Below are positions 7,961-17,648 of a DNA stretch of 64,000 bases, piece after piece (position 1 is the stretch's first letter; every line of letters begins with the position of its first letter). A program made the translations under genes and the position numbers. Under the pieces are notes generated by a model, which worked only from the letters and a program-made list of their open reading frames with translations, did no database searches and was not told where the DNA came from. This stretch comes from Mumia sp. ZJ1417 (GTDB lineage: Bacteria > Actinomycetota > Actinomycetes > Propionibacteriales > Nocardioidaceae), in contig NZ_CP059901.1 of the NCBI RefSeq assembly GCF_014127285.1, positions 1,612,001 through 1,676,000 on the forward strand, written 5' to 3'.

Positions 7961-9696
7961 GCCCGGCGGTGCGGAACCGCGCGCGGTTCTGCTTCGTCGT
8001 GGTCGCGACCCTCCTCGTGGTCTTCGCTGGACGGCTCGTCCAGATCCAGGGCGTGGACGCGAACGCGTACGCGGCGAAGGCGCTCGAGGAGACGATGCAG
8101 CCGGCCGTGCTGCATGCCGACCGGGGCGAGATCGTCGACCGGGACGGCCAGCCGCTCGCGACCTCGCTCGACGCGTCGGCGATCATCGCGAACCCGCGCT
8201 TCACCTCGGAGAAGGCACCCGAGATCGCCCGTGTGCTCGCCGCGGAGCTCGATCTCGACTACTTCGACGCGCTGGAGAAGCTGCGCCGCGAAGGCACGCA
8301 GTTCGTCTACGTCGCGCGCAAGATCCCGGCTCACCAGGCGAACGCCGCGATGGCCAAGCTCACCGAGCTGGGTGTCGTCAACGGCGTCACCACCGAGCGC
8401 GACGCGGTGCGGACGTACCCCGGCGGCACCCTCGCCGCGACGCTCGTGGGGCTCGTCTCGGGGGAGACCGGCGAGGGCACCAGCGGCCTGGAGAAGCAGT
8501 ACGACGAGGAGCTCACCGGCGTCGACGGGAAGGCCACGTACGAGACGTCGCCCAAGGGTGTGCGCATCCCCCTCGCGCGGCAGACGACGCGTGAGCCGGT
8601 GCCGGGCTCCGACGTGGTGACGACGCTCGACCGCGACCTGCAGTGGTACGCCGACAAGCGGTTGGCCGAGGCCGTGCGCCAGAGCGGCTCCGACTGGGGG
8701 ATCGCGGTGACCGTCGACCTCGAGTCGATGCAGGTCCTCCAGCTCTCGCAGCTGCCGACCTTCGACGCCGAGGACCGCTCGACGGTCACTCCGGCGTCGA
8801 TGAACAACCGCGCCGTCCAGAACGTCTACGAGCCGGGCTCGGTCCAGAAGGTCGTCACGATGGCGGCACTGGCCGACGCGGGGCTCGTGACGCCGCAGAC
8901 CAAGGTCAGGGTGCCGCGCGAGCTGCGGCTCGACGGCTTCACCATCAGCGACTGGTGGGACCACGGGCGGCTCAAGCTGACCGCGACGGGGGTCATCGCG
9001 AAGTCGTCGAACCTCGGCACGATCGCGCTCGCGCAGCAGATGGACGACGCCACCCTGCACGACTACCTGACGAAGTTCGGCTTCGGACGGACCACCGGCG
9101 TCGGGCTGCCGTCGGAGTCGCGAGGGATCCTCGCCGAGCCCGAGCGGTGGTCGTCGGCGCAGCACGCGACGATCTCGTTCGGCCAGGGCATCTCGGTGAC
9201 CGCGCTGCAGGAGGTCGCCGCCGTCGCCGCCATCGCCAACGGGGGCCGCTACACCGCGCCGACGCTGGTGACCGAGGTGCGCCGCGCCGACGGTACGACG
9301 GTGGACCAGGAGCCGCCCGAGAGCCGCGAGGTCGTCTCGCCGAAGGCCGCGAAGATGGTCACGACCATGATGGAGGCGGTGACCGGCCCCGACGGGTCGG
9401 CCCCGGACACCGTGGTCCCGGGCTACCGCGTGGCGGGCAAGACCGGCACCGCCTGGAGGGTCGACCCCGACACGGGACGCTACGTCCGCGGGCAGAACAC
9501 CGTGTCGTACATCGGCTTCGCGCCGGCCGAGCGCCCGCGCTTCCTCACGTACGTCGTGCTCGACAACCCGCGTGGCGGGGGCTCGGGCAGCGGAACTGCA
9601 GGGCCGGTGTTCAAGGACATCATGCAGCAGGCGCTGCAGCGCTACGGCATCGCTCCGAGCGGGTCGCGAGCGCCCAGGACTCCGGTCAAGTGGTGA
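7957..9696 (+). CDS. ftsI: Peptidoglycan D,D-transpeptidase FtsI (PBP3)
   Basis: A 579-residue class B penicillin-binding protein that cross-links septal peptidoglycan. One membrane helix at residues 11-29 is followed by the PBP dimerisation domain (HADRGEIVDRDGQPLATS) and the transpeptidase domain with active-site Ser295 in SVQK (SxxK), Ser350/Ser351-Asn352 (SxN) and Lys495-Thr-Gly. All three catalytic motifs are intact, so it should be active and beta-lactam-sensitive. There is no PASTA domain. GTG 7957 overlaps ftsL by 4 nt. It works with FtsW downstream. Confidence 0.95.
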   Translation: MSPAVRNRARFCFVVVATLLVVFAGRLVQIQGVDANAYAAKALEETMQPAVLHADRGEIVDRDGQPLATSLDASAIIANPRFTSEKAPEIARVLAAELDLDYFDALEKLRREGTQFVYVARKIPAHQANAAMAKLTELGVVNGVTTERDAVRTYPGGTLAATLVGLVSGETGEGTSGLEKQYDEELTGVDGKATYETSPKGVRIPLARQTTREPVPGSDVVTTLDRDLQWYADKRLAEAVRQSGSDWGIAVTVDLESMQVLQLSQLPTFDAEDRSTVTPASMNNRAVQNVYEPGSVQKVVTMAALADAGLVTPQTKVRVPRELRLDGFTISDWWDHGRLKLTATGVIAKSSNLGTIALAQQMDDATLHDYLTKFGFGRTTGVGLPSESRGILAEPERWSSAQHATISFGQGISVTALQEVAAVAAIANGGRYTAPTLVTEVRRADGTTVDQEPPESREVVSPKAAKMVTTMMEAVTGPDGSAPDTVVPGYRVAGKTGTAWRVDPDTGRYVRGQNTVSYIGFAPAERPRFLTYVVLDNPRGGGSGSGTAGPVFKDIMQQALQRYGIAPSGSRAPRTPVKW

Positions 9697-9717
9697 CTCT
9701 CGATACGCTCGGCCACG

Positions 9718-11268
9718 ATGTCTGCTGAGCCTCCACTCCCGCTCGACACCCGACCACCGTCGGTCGATCCCGTGCCGGTCACCGCACTGGCGACGACGAT
9801 CGGCGGCCGGGTCGTCGGCGCACCGCCCGAGACCGTCGTGACCGGGGTCACCCTCGCCTCGTCGGACGTCCGCGAGGGTGACTTGTACGCGGCGCTGCCG
9901 GGTGCACGCACCCACGGCGCGCGCTTTGCCGCACAGGCGGTCGACGCCGGTGCGGTCGCCGTCCTGACCGACGCCGAGGGGGCCGCGATCATCGCGGACG
10001 GCCCGGCGACGGTCCCGCTGGTGGTCGTGGACGATCCTCGTACCGTCCTCGGCGCCGTGGCCGTCACGGTCTACGGCGATCCGGCGCAGCGTCTGACGAC
10101 GTTGGGGATCACCGGCACCCAGGGCAAGACGACCAGCGCCTACCTCGCCGCCTCGGCGCTGCGGGCGTGCGGCGACCAGGTCGGTGCGATCGGGACGACC
10201 GGTGCCTTCCTCGGCGGGCGCCCGGTGGCCTCCGCCCTCACGACGCCCGAGGCGCCCGCTCTCCACGCACTGTTCGCGGTGATGGAGGCCCACGGCGCCG
10301 ACGCCGTCGTGATGGAGGTCTCGAGCCACGCGCTCGCGCTGCACCGGGTCGACGGCGTCGTGTACGACGTCGCGGTGTTCCTCAACCTCGGGCGTGACCA
10401 CCTCGACTTCCACGCCGACGTCGAGGACTACTTCGCCGCCAAGGCCGCGCTCTTCACGCCCGAGCGCGCCGCGCAGGCGGTGATCGACATCGACGACCCG
10501 TACGGACGCCGGCTCGCGGACGCGACGTCCCTGCCTGTGACGACCGTGTCGCTCGAGGGACGCGTGGAGGCGCACTGGCGCGTCGTCGCGCTGGAGACCA
10601 CCGCGTCGGGGTCCCGGGCCCGCGTCGTCGGTCCGGACGAGGTCGAGCACGACCTCGTGGTCCGGCTGCCCGGCCGCTTCAACGTCGCCAACGCCCTCGC
10701 CGTCCTCGCGGCGGTGACGGCCACGGGACGAGCGGTCGAGGACGCGCTCGCCGGCATCGCCGCCTGCGAGGGCGTCCCCGGACGCATGGAGCCCGTCGAC
10801 GAGGGCCAGGACTTCACCGCGATCGTCGACTACGCCCACAAGCCCGATGCGCTGCGGGCCGTGCTGTCGTCCCTGCGCGGGCTCGGTGACGGACGGTTGC
10901 TCGTGGTCGTCGGTGCCGGGGGAGACCGTGATCCCGGCAAGCGCCCCCTGATGGGTGCCGTCGCCGCCGAGCTGGCGGACGTGGTGGTCGTCACGGACGA
11001 CAACCCGCGCAGCGAGGATCCGGCGACGATCCGTGCCGCGGTGCTCGAGGGAGCCCGCGAGGCAGGAGCCGCGGCCGAGCTCGTCGAGATCGGCGACCGC
11101 CGCGGAGCGATCGTCCGTGCCGTCGCTCAAGCACGTCCCGGCGACGTGGTCGTCGTGGCGGGCAAGGGGCACGAGCGTGGCCAGATCGTGGGAGACGTCG
11201 TGCACCCGTTCGACGACCGGAGCGTGCTGTCCGAGGCGCTTCGTACCCGGCTCGGGGGCGACGCGTGA
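9718..11268 (+). CDS. murE: UDP-N-acetylmuramoyl-tripeptide synthetase MurE
   Basis: A 516-residue Mur ligase that adds the third amino acid to UDP-MurNAc-L-Ala-D-Glu in the cytoplasm. The ATP loop reads GITGTQGKTTSAYL (about residue 138), with Gln where many homologues have Asn or Ser. DNPRSEDP near residue 428 is the motif that selects diaminopimelate rather than lysine, so the wall is of DAP type; it cannot tell LL- from meso-DAP. A 21-nt gap after ftsI contains TACGCT 8 nt before the ATG, a possible internal promoter. The stop overlaps murF by 4 nt. Confidence 0.95.
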   Translation: MSAEPPLPLDTRPPSVDPVPVTALATTIGGRVVGAPPETVVTGVTLASSDVREGDLYAALPGARTHGARFAAQAVDAGAVAVLTDAEGAAIIADGPATVPLVVVDDPRTVLGAVAVTVYGDPAQRLTTLGITGTQGKTTSAYLAASALRACGDQVGAIGTTGAFLGGRPVASALTTPEAPALHALFAVMEAHGADAVVMEVSSHALALHRVDGVVYDVAVFLNLGRDHLDFHADVEDYFAAKAALFTPERAAQAVIDIDDPYGRRLADATSLPVTTVSLEGRVEAHWRVVALETTASGSRARVVGPDEVEHDLVVRLPGRFNVANALAVLAAVTATGRAVEDALAGIAACEGVPGRMEPVDEGQDFTAIVDYAHKPDALRAVLSSLRGLGDGRLLVVVGAGGDRDPGKRPLMGAVAAELADVVVVTDDNPRSEDPATIRAAVLEGAREAGAAAELVEIGDRRGAIVRAVAQARPGDVVVVAGKGHERGQIVGDVVHPFDDRSVLSEALRTRLGGDA

Positions 11269-12707
11269 TCACGACCGCACTGGGACGGGTCGCCGAGATC
11301 GTCGGCGGGACTCCGTACGACGTCGAGGGTGTCGATGTGACGGCTCCCGCGACCCTGGACTCGCGTCGTGTCGAGTCGGGAGGCCTCTTCGTCGCGGTGC
11401 GCGGCGAGCACGTGGACGGTCACGACTTCGCGCCTGCTGCCTATGCGTCAGGTGCCGCCGCCGTGCTCGGCGAGCGTCGTGTCGATGGTCCCTGCGTGGT
11501 CGTGGACGACGTCGAGGCAGCGCTCGCGCGCCTCGCACGCGACGTCCGGGACCGGCTCGACGGCTGCGTGGTCGTCGGCGTCACGGGGTCGCAGGGCAAG
11601 ACCAGCGTCAAGGACCTTCTGGCCCAGGTGCTCGACGCGAGCGCACCGACCGTGGCGACCGCCGGCAACTACAACAACGAGCTCGGCGTCCCGCTGACGG
11701 TGCTGCGCGCCGAGGCTGCGACCCGCTACCTGGTCGTCGAGATGGGCGCACGCGCGGTCGGCAACATCGCCGCGCTCTGTGCGATCGCCCGACCCGACAT
11801 CGGCGTCGTCCTCAACGTCGGCACGGCACACGTCGGAGAGTTCGGGTCGGTCGAGGCGATCGCCCGTACCAAGGGTGAGCTCGTCGAGTCTCTCCCCGCG
11901 CACGGAGTGGCCGTGCTCAACGCCGACGACCCCGCGGTCGCCGCCATGCGGTCGCGCACGGTCGCGACGGTGCGGACGTACGGCACCACGCCGGGTGCCG
12001 ACGTCGTCGCCGACGACGTACGCGTCGGCGACGACGGTGAACCCCGCTTCGTCCTGCGTGCCGACGGGCTCTCAGCCGCGGTGCACGTCCCGCTGCTGGG
12101 CGCCCACCAGGCGTCCAACGCGGCGGCTGCCACGGCTGCCGCGCTCGCTGCCGGGCTCTCGCTCGACTCCGTCGTGGAGGCGCTCGCGCACGTGACGAAC
12201 CGGTCGGCCTGGCGGATGGAGCGGTCCGTCCGGTCTGACGGGCTGATGGTCGTCAACGACGCCTACAACGCCAACCCGGAGTCCGTGGCCGCCGCCCTTC
12301 GCGCGGTCGTCGCGATGGCGCACGGGAGGCGGGTCGTGACGGTGCTCGGTGAGATGCTCGAGCTCGGCGGTGCGGCGGGTGCCGCGCACGCCTCCGTTGG
12401 TAGTCTCGCAGCCGACCTCGGTGTCACCCAGGTCGTCGCCGTCGGTGTCGGTGCGCGTCAGATCCATGAGGCCGCCGCGGCCGCCGGCGCTGACTCGGTG
12501 CTCGTCGACGACCTCGACGACGCGCTGGCGTGGTTGCGCGGATACCTCCGTGCGGGTGACATCGTGCTGGTCAAAGCTTCACGGGCCAGCGGTCTGGAGC
12601 GGTTGGCGGCGGCGCTGCTGGCCGAGACAGACCCACAGAGAAGAGTCGCGGACGCCGAGTCCACCAGCGGCGAGGCACGCGACGACGAAGGGAACGACGC
12701 TCGATGA
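11265..12707 (+). CDS. murF: UDP-N-acetylmuramoyl-tripeptide--D-alanyl-D-alanine ligase MurF
   Basis: A 480-residue Mur ligase that attaches D-Ala-D-Ala to complete the UDP-MurNAc pentapeptide. Domain order is typical: N-terminal UDP-binding part ([18 protein letters not shown]), central ATPase with [17 protein letters not shown] and [16 protein letters not shown], and C-terminal Rossmann-like domain with [11 protein letters not shown]. As in MurE, the ATP loop has Gln before GKT. GTG/ATG overlaps of 4 nt join it to murE and mraY. The C-terminal 20 residues are polar and probably disordered. Confidence 0.95.
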   Translation: MITTALGRVAEIVGGTPYDVEGVDVTAPATLDSRRVESGGLFVAVRGEHVDGHDFAPAAYASGAAAVLGERRVDGPCVVVDDVEAALARLARDVRDRLDGCVVVGVTGSQGKTSVKDLLAQVLDASAPTVATAGNYNNELGVPLTVLRAEAATRYLVVEMGARAVGNIAALCAIARPDIGVVLNVGTAHVGEFGSVEAIARTKGELVESLPAHGVAVLNADDPAVAAMRSRTVATVRTYGTTPGADVVADDVRVGDDGEPRFVLRADGLSAAVHVPLLGAHQASNAAAATAAALAAGLSLDSVVEALAHVTNRSAWRMERSVRSDGLMVVNDAYNANPESVAAALRAVVAMAHGRRVVTVLGEMLELGGAAGAAHASVGSLAADLGVTQVVAVGVGARQIHEAAAAAGADSVLVDDLDDALAWLRGYLRAGDIVLVKASRASGLERLAAALLAETDPQRRVADAESTSGEARDDEGNDAR

Positions 12708-13768
12708 GGGCCATTCTGATCGCCAGCGGGTTCGGGCTGATCGGCACGCTGCTGGGCACGCCGCTCGCGATCCGCCTACTGGTGCGCAAGGGCTACGGTC
12801 AGCTCATCCGAGACGACGGACCGACCTCTCACCACACCAAGCGCGGCACGCCCACGATGGGCGGTCTCGTCATCATCGTCTCGGTCGTGGTCGCGTACGC
12901 GCTCGCCAAGCTGATCACCGGGACGTCGCCGTCGGCCTCCGCGCTGCTGCTGCTCTATCTCTTCGTCGGACTCGGGCTGGTCGGGTTCCTCGACGACTAC
13001 ATCAAGGTCATCAAGCAGCGCAGCCTCGGGCTGCGCTCCAAGGCGAAGCTGGCAGGGCAGGCGATCGTGGCCCTGAGCTTCGCGCTGCTGGCCCTGAGCT
13101 TCCCCGACGGCAACGGTCGGACGCCGATCTCCGAAGGCATCTCCTTCATCCGTGACATCCCCGGCTGGACGCTCCCGGCGGCCGTGATCGTCGTCTGGGT
13201 GCTCGTGATGATCTGGGGCACGAGCAACGCCGTGAACCTCACCGACGGGCTCGACGGCCTCGCCACCGGTGCCTCGGTGATGGTGTTCGGCGCCTACATG
13301 CTCATCAACCTGTGGCAGAGCAACCAGTCCTGCGCCTTCAACCCCGGGCCCAAGTGCTACGACGTCCGAGACCCGCTGGACCTCGCCGTCGTCGCGGCAG
13401 CTCTGACCGGTGCGTGCTTCGGGTTCTTGTGGTGGAACGCCTCTCCGGCCAAGATCTTCATGGGCGACACGGGTTCGCTCTCGCTCGGCGGTGTGATCGC
13501 CGGCTTCGCGATCATGACCCGCACCGAGATCCTGCTGCTCGTGCTCGGCGGCCTCTTCGTCATCATCACGGTGTCGGTGATCCTGCAGGTCGGCTGGTTC
13601 AAGATGTCCGGCGGCAAACGCCTGTTCAGGATGGCGCCGCTCCAGCACCACTTCGAGCTGATGGGCTGGGCGGAGATCACGATCGTGGTCCGGTTCTGGA
13701 TCATCAGCGGACTGTTCGTCGCGCTCGGACTCGGCATCTTCTACTCCGAGTGGGTCAGCGGCCTGTGA
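12704..13768 (+). CDS. mraY: Phospho-N-acetylmuramoyl-pentapeptide-transferase MraY
   Basis: A 354-residue polytopic membrane enzyme with about ten helices. It transfers phospho-MurNAc-pentapeptide onto undecaprenyl phosphate, forming lipid I. Family motifs are [25 protein letters not shown] (Asp pair), [15 protein letters not shown] and [12 protein letters not shown]; the C-terminal [12 protein letters not shown] is also conserved. Catalytic Asp residues are present. Length is usual. It overlaps murF and murD by 4 nt each. Confidence 0.96.
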   Translation: MRAILIASGFGLIGTLLGTPLAIRLLVRKGYGQLIRDDGPTSHHTKRGTPTMGGLVIIVSVVVAYALAKLITGTSPSASALLLLYLFVGLGLVGFLDDYIKVIKQRSLGLRSKAKLAGQAIVALSFALLALSFPDGNGRTPISEGISFIRDIPGWTLPAAVIVVWVLVMIWGTSNAVNLTDGLDGLATGASVMVFGAYMLINLWQSNQSCAFNPGPKCYDVRDPLDLAVVAAALTGACFGFLWWNASPAKIFMGDTGSLSLGGVIAGFAIMTRTEILLLVLGGLFVIITVSVILQVGWFKMSGGKRLFRMAPLQHHFELMGWAEITIVVRFWIISGLFVALGLGIFYSEWVSGL

Positions 13769-15231
13769 GTGCGCCAGACGTCGACCGTCTCGGCCGCGAG
13801 GACTCCTGGGAAGGCGTTCATGCGGTGGTCGCCGGGCTCGGCGTCAGCGGCTATGCGGCCGCGGACGCGCTGGTCCAGGTCGGCGCCCAGGTCACGATCC
13901 TCGACGACGGCGACACCGACCAGCTGCGCGACCGCGCCCAGATCCTCGAGGTGCTGGGCGCCGACGTCCGTCTCGGCTCCGGCGCCACGGCGACCATGCC
14001 CGACCGCGTGGACCTGCTCGTCCCGTACCCGGGGCTCCCCCCACGTACGCCCATCGTCGCCGAGGCGCTCGGGCGCGACGTGGCCGTGTGGTCCGAGCCG
14101 GAGCTGGCCTGGCGGCTGCGCGCACCCGGCGCTGCGCCATGGCTCGCGGTGACCGGCACCAACGGCAAGACCACCACCGTCCAGATGCTCGAGTCGATCC
14201 TCGCCGCTGCGGGGCTACGCGGCCCTGCGGTCGGCAACATCGGCGTCCCGGTCACCGAGGCGGTGATGGACCCGCTCGGCTACGACGTCCTGGCGGTCGA
14301 GCTGTCGAGCTTCCAGCTGCACTTCGCCGACCGGATCGCCTGCGAGGCGTCAGCGGTCCTCAACGTCGCCGACGACCACCTCGACTGGCACGGAGGTCGA
14401 GACGGCTACGCGGCCGACAAGGGGCGGATCTACGAGCACGTCGCGCGGGCGTGCGTCTACAACGTGGCCGATCCGGCGACGGAGCAGCTGGTCCGCGCGG
14501 CCGACGTCGCCGAGGGCGCGCGGGCGGTCGGGTTCACTCTCGGCGTCCCCTCGGTCGGGATGCTCGGGATGGTCGACGATGTGCTCGCCGACAGGGCGTT
14601 CGTCGAGGAGCGCCGTACGAGCGCCGCCGAGCTCGCGACGCTCTCCGACCTCGCGGGTCCCGCGGGCGAGCCTCCGGCACCGCACGTCGTCGCGAACGCC
14701 CTGGCGGCGGCTGCGCTCGCCCGGGCGCACGGCGTCGCCCCGGCCGCGGTGCGCAAGGGGCTCCGCGGCTACGAGCCAGGCGCCCACCGCATCCAGCGCG
14801 TCGACGAGGTCGAGGGCGTGACGTACGTGGACGACTCCAAGGCGACCAACCCGCACGCGGCGCTGTCGTCCCTCCAGGCATACCCCTCGGTCGTGTGGGT
14901 CGCGGGCGGTCAGGCCAAGGGCACCCGATTCGAGGACCTCGTCACGCGCGCGGCGGACCGCCTGCGGGCCGTGGTCCTGATCGGTGCTGATCGCGCGACG
15001 ATCCACGAGGCGTTGCGGCGACACGCGCCCGAGGTACCCGTCGTCGAGGTCGACGCGGGCAAGGATGTGCTCATGGATCGTGTCGTGGACGCGGCCGCAG
15101 GGTTCGCCCGGATGGGTGACACCGTGCTGCTGGCGCCAGGATGCGCGTCCTTCGACCAGTTCACGGGCTACGCCGAACGAGGGGACTCCTTCGCCGCAGC
15201 CGTGGCCAGGTACGCAGCGTCGCGGCGGTGA
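13765..15231 (+). CDS. murD: UDP-N-acetylmuramoyl-L-alanine--D-glutamate ligase MurD
   Basis: A 488-residue cytoplasmic ligase that adds D-Glu to UDP-MurNAc-L-Ala. The N-terminus holds a nucleotide-binding fold ([16 protein letters not shown]), the centre the ATP loop [17 protein letters not shown], and the C-terminus [12 protein letters not shown] and [17 protein letters not shown], both typical of MurD. GTG 13765 is chosen because it overlaps the mraY stop by 4 nt and matches the normal N-terminal length. ftsW follows after 40 nt. Confidence 0.95.
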   Translation: MSAPDVDRLGREDSWEGVHAVVAGLGVSGYAAADALVQVGAQVTILDDGDTDQLRDRAQILEVLGADVRLGSGATATMPDRVDLLVPYPGLPPRTPIVAEALGRDVAVWSEPELAWRLRAPGAAPWLAVTGTNGKTTTVQMLESILAAAGLRGPAVGNIGVPVTEAVMDPLGYDVLAVELSSFQLHFADRIACEASAVLNVADDHLDWHGGRDGYAADKGRIYEHVARACVYNVADPATEQLVRAADVAEGARAVGFTLGVPSVGMLGMVDDVLADRAFVEERRTSAAELATLSDLAGPAGEPPAPHVVANALAAAALARAHGVAPAAVRKGLRGYEPGAHRIQRVDEVEGVTYVDDSKATNPHAALSSLQAYPSVVWVAGGQAKGTRFEDLVTRAADRLRAVVLIGADRATIHEALRRHAPEVPVVEVDAGKDVLMDRVVDAAAGFARMGDTVLLAPGCASFDQFTGYAERGDSFAAAVARYAASRR

Positions 15232-15271
15232 CCTCGTCGCCCTCGACGTCGAGGAGATCGGGAGGCGCGCG

Positions 15272-16543
15272 GTGAGCAGGTCCGGCAGGCACTCGTGGAC
15301 CGCGACCGTTCGCGAGGTGCTCGAGAAGCCGCTGACGTCGTACTACCTCGTCCTCGCCGTCTCCGCGCTCCTCGTGGGCTTCGGGATGGTGATGGTGCTC
15401 AGCGCGAGCTCGGTCACCTCGTACCAGAACAGCGGCAGCCCGTACGCCCTCGCGGCGCGGCAGGCAGGCTTCCTCGTGGCGGCGCTGGTCCTGGGCGCGA
15501 TCGCCTGGCAGCTCCCGCTGCGCGTGCTGCGCTGGTTCGTCTACCCGCTGCTGCTCCTCGCGCTCGTGCTGCTCGCGCTCACCTTCACGCCGTTGGGCTA
15601 CGAGGTCCGGGGCAACCAGAACTGGCTGAACTTCGGCGGACCGTTCCTCATCCAGCCCTCCGAGATCGCCAAGCTCGCGATCGTGCTGTGGACCGCCGAC
15701 CTCTACGCCCGCAAGCAGCGCCTCCTGAGTGACCCCAAGCACGTGCTGATCCCGATGCTGCCGGTCACCGGCTTCGTCGCGATGCTCGTCGTGCTCCAGC
15801 GTGACCTCGGGACGGCGCTCGTGCTGTTCGCGATCATCCTCGGGATGCTGTTCGTCGCCGGTCTGCCGGGGCGCGCGTTCCTCGTCGCGCTGCTCGGCAC
15901 CGCCGCCATCGCGCTCTTCTTCGTCCAGTCCAGCGACGAGCGGATCAAGCGCATCACGTCGTTCACCGACCCGTTCGCGGACGCCCAGGGCAGCGGCTAC
16001 CAGGCCGCGCACGGGCTGATGGGGCTGGCGACCGGGCAGTGGCTGGGCGTGGGACTCGGCGGCAGCCGTCAGAAGTGGGGGGCGCTCCCGGGGGCCCACA
16101 CGGACTTCGTCTTCGCGGTCGTCGGGGAGGAGCTCGGGCTCGTCGGGGCGCTGTCCGTGCTCATCCTCTTCGGGCTGCTCGCGTACGTGGGGTTCCGCAT
16201 CGCCCGCCGTGCTCGTGACCCTTTCGCCCGCTACGCGGCCGCCGGCATCACGGTGTGGCTGATGGTCCAGACGATCATCAACATCGGCATGGTGCTCGGC
16301 ATGCTGCCGGTCATCGGCATCCCGCTCCCGCTCATCTCGTACGGTGGGTCTGCACTCGTCCCGACCGTGATCGCGCTCGCCCTGCTGGCGAGCTTCGCGC
16401 GGACCGAGCCGGGGGCGGCCGCTGCCCTGCGCGTGCACCGCCGTCGACGCGGCCCGCGCACCGGTCAGCAGCCCGGGGGAGTGCAGAAACCCTCGACTCC
16501 CGCACCACGACCCGTCGGACGCACTGTCCGAGAGGAAGGATGA
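15272..16543 (+). CDS. ftsW: Septal peptidoglycan glycosyltransferase FtsW (SEDS family)
   Basis: A 423-residue membrane protein with about ten helices. SEDS proteins polymerise lipid II into glycan strands; FtsW does so at the septum with FtsI. Motifs include MVMVLSASSV in helix 1, NWLNFGGPFLIQPSEIAKLA, LQRDLGTALVLF (catalytic Asp in this loop) and GMLPVIGIPLPLISYGGSAL near the end. GTG 15272 is preferred because GGGAGG lies 6 nt upstream; longer starts would run into murD. The basic C-terminal tail (HRRRRGPRTG) is cytoplasmic. murG starts 4 nt after the stop. Confidence 0.93.
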   Translation: MSRSGRHSWTATVREVLEKPLTSYYLVLAVSALLVGFGMVMVLSASSVTSYQNSGSPYALAARQAGFLVAALVLGAIAWQLPLRVLRWFVYPLLLLALVLLALTFTPLGYEVRGNQNWLNFGGPFLIQPSEIAKLAIVLWTADLYARKQRLLSDPKHVLIPMLPVTGFVAMLVVLQRDLGTALVLFAIILGMLFVAGLPGRAFLVALLGTAAIALFFVQSSDERIKRITSFTDPFADAQGSGYQAAHGLMGLATGQWLGVGLGGSRQKWGALPGAHTDFVFAVVGEELGLVGALSVLILFGLLAYVGFRIARRARDPFARYAAAGITVWLMVQTIINIGMVLGMLPVIGIPLPLISYGGSALVPTVIALALLASFARTEPGAAAALRVHRRRRGPRTGQQPGGVQKPSTPAPRPVGRTVREEG

Positions 16544-16547
16544 CCTG

Positions 16548-17648
16548 GTGGCGCTACGCGTCCTGCTGGCCGGCGGAGGAACCGCCGGCCACACCTCACC
16601 CCTGCTGGCGACCGCGGGCGCGGTTCGCCGGCTCGCTCCCGACGCCGAGATCACGGCGCTCGGGACACCGCGTGGGCTGGAGGTGACGCTGGTGCCGCAG
16701 GCCGGGTACCCCCTCGAGCTGGTGCCGGCCGTCCCGCTGCCCCGCAGCCTCGGCGCCGACCTCCTGAAGGTCCCGGGCAAGCTGGCGGGCACGGTGAAGG
16801 CGACCGGTGAGGTGTTCGACCGTGTGCGCCCCGACGTCGTCGTCGGGTTCGGCGGGTACGTGTCGGTCCCGGCGTACCTCGTCGCGCGCAAGCGCAAAGT
16901 CCCGATCGTCGTGCACGAGCAGAACGCGCTTCCGGGTGTCGCCAACAAGCTCGGTGCGCGGTTCACGCAGCAGGTGTTCACGAGCTTTCCCGAGACCCCA
17001 CTCGTCCACTCGCGCTACATCGGCCTGCCGATGCGTGAGCAGATCGCGCACCTCGACCGGGAGGCGGAGCGTGCGCGGGCGCGCGCGGAGTTCGGCCTCG
17101 ACCCCGACCGCCCGACGCTGCTGGTCACCGGCGGGTCTCAGGGTGCGCGCCGGATCAACCAAGCCGTCTCCGGTGCCGCCGACGAGCTCGCCGCCGCCGG
17201 CATCCAGGTGCTGCACGCCGCCGGTCGCGTCGAGGAGGCGCAGGTTGAGCGCGCGCCCGGCGAGCCGCCGTACGTAACCCTTCCGTTCATCGAGCGGATC
17301 GACCTCGCGTACGCGGCCGCCGACGGGATCGTGTGCCGCTCCGGGGCCAACACCGTCGCCGAGGTCGCGGCCGTCGGGCTGCCCGCGGTGTTCGTGCCGC
17401 TGCCGATCGGCAACGGTGAGCAAGCCCTCAACGCGCACCCGGTCGTGGGCGCGGGGGGCGGCATCCTCGTCGAGGACGCGGCGCTGACCCCCGAGTGGGT
17501 GGCGACGGCCGTCGTCTCGCTGCTGCGCGACTCCGCTCGTCTCGAGCGGATGTCCGCGGCGGCCTCCGACCTGATGCCGCGCGACGCCGACGACGTGCTC
17601 GCCCGCGAGATCCTCGCCGCAGCCGGCTCCGAGGCGGGCCAGGGATGA
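16548..17648 (+). CDS. murG: UDP-N-acetylglucosamine--lipid I N-acetylglucosaminyltransferase MurG
   Basis: A 366-residue GT-B glycosyltransferase, peripheral on the inner face of the membrane, that converts lipid I to lipid II. The N-terminal glycine loop LLAGGGTAGHTSPLLA, VVVGFGGYVSVPAYL and IVVHEQNALPGVANKL bind the acceptor side. The C-terminal donor domain shows LVTGGSQGARRINQ and CRSGANTVAEVAAVGLPAVF. GTG 16548 has an AAGGA site 7 nt upstream. The murC ATG overlaps its stop. Confidence 0.95.
   Translation: MALRVLLAGGGTAGHTSPLLATAGAVRRLAPDAEITALGTPRGLEVTLVPQAGYPLELVPAVPLPRSLGADLLKVPGKLAGTVKATGEVFDRVRPDVVVGFGGYVSVPAYLVARKRKVPIVVHEQNALPGVANKLGARFTQQVFTSFPETPLVHSRYIGLPMREQIAHLDREAERARARAEFGLDPDRPTLLVTGGSQGARRINQAVSGAADELAAAGIQVLHAAGRVEEAQVERAPGEPPYVTLPFIERIDLAYAAADGIVCRSGANTVAEVAAVGLPAVFVPLPIGNGEQALNAHPVVGAGGGILVEDAALTPEWVATAVVSLLRDSARLERMSAAASDLMPRDADDVLAREILAAAGSEAGQG

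Noticed and set aside
7396-11205. A 1269-codon open frame on the minus strand opposite ftsI-murE
   Set aside because: Arg/His/Asp-rich composition with no recognisable domain; it is an antisense shadow caused by high GC in codon position 3 of the genes on the plus strand.
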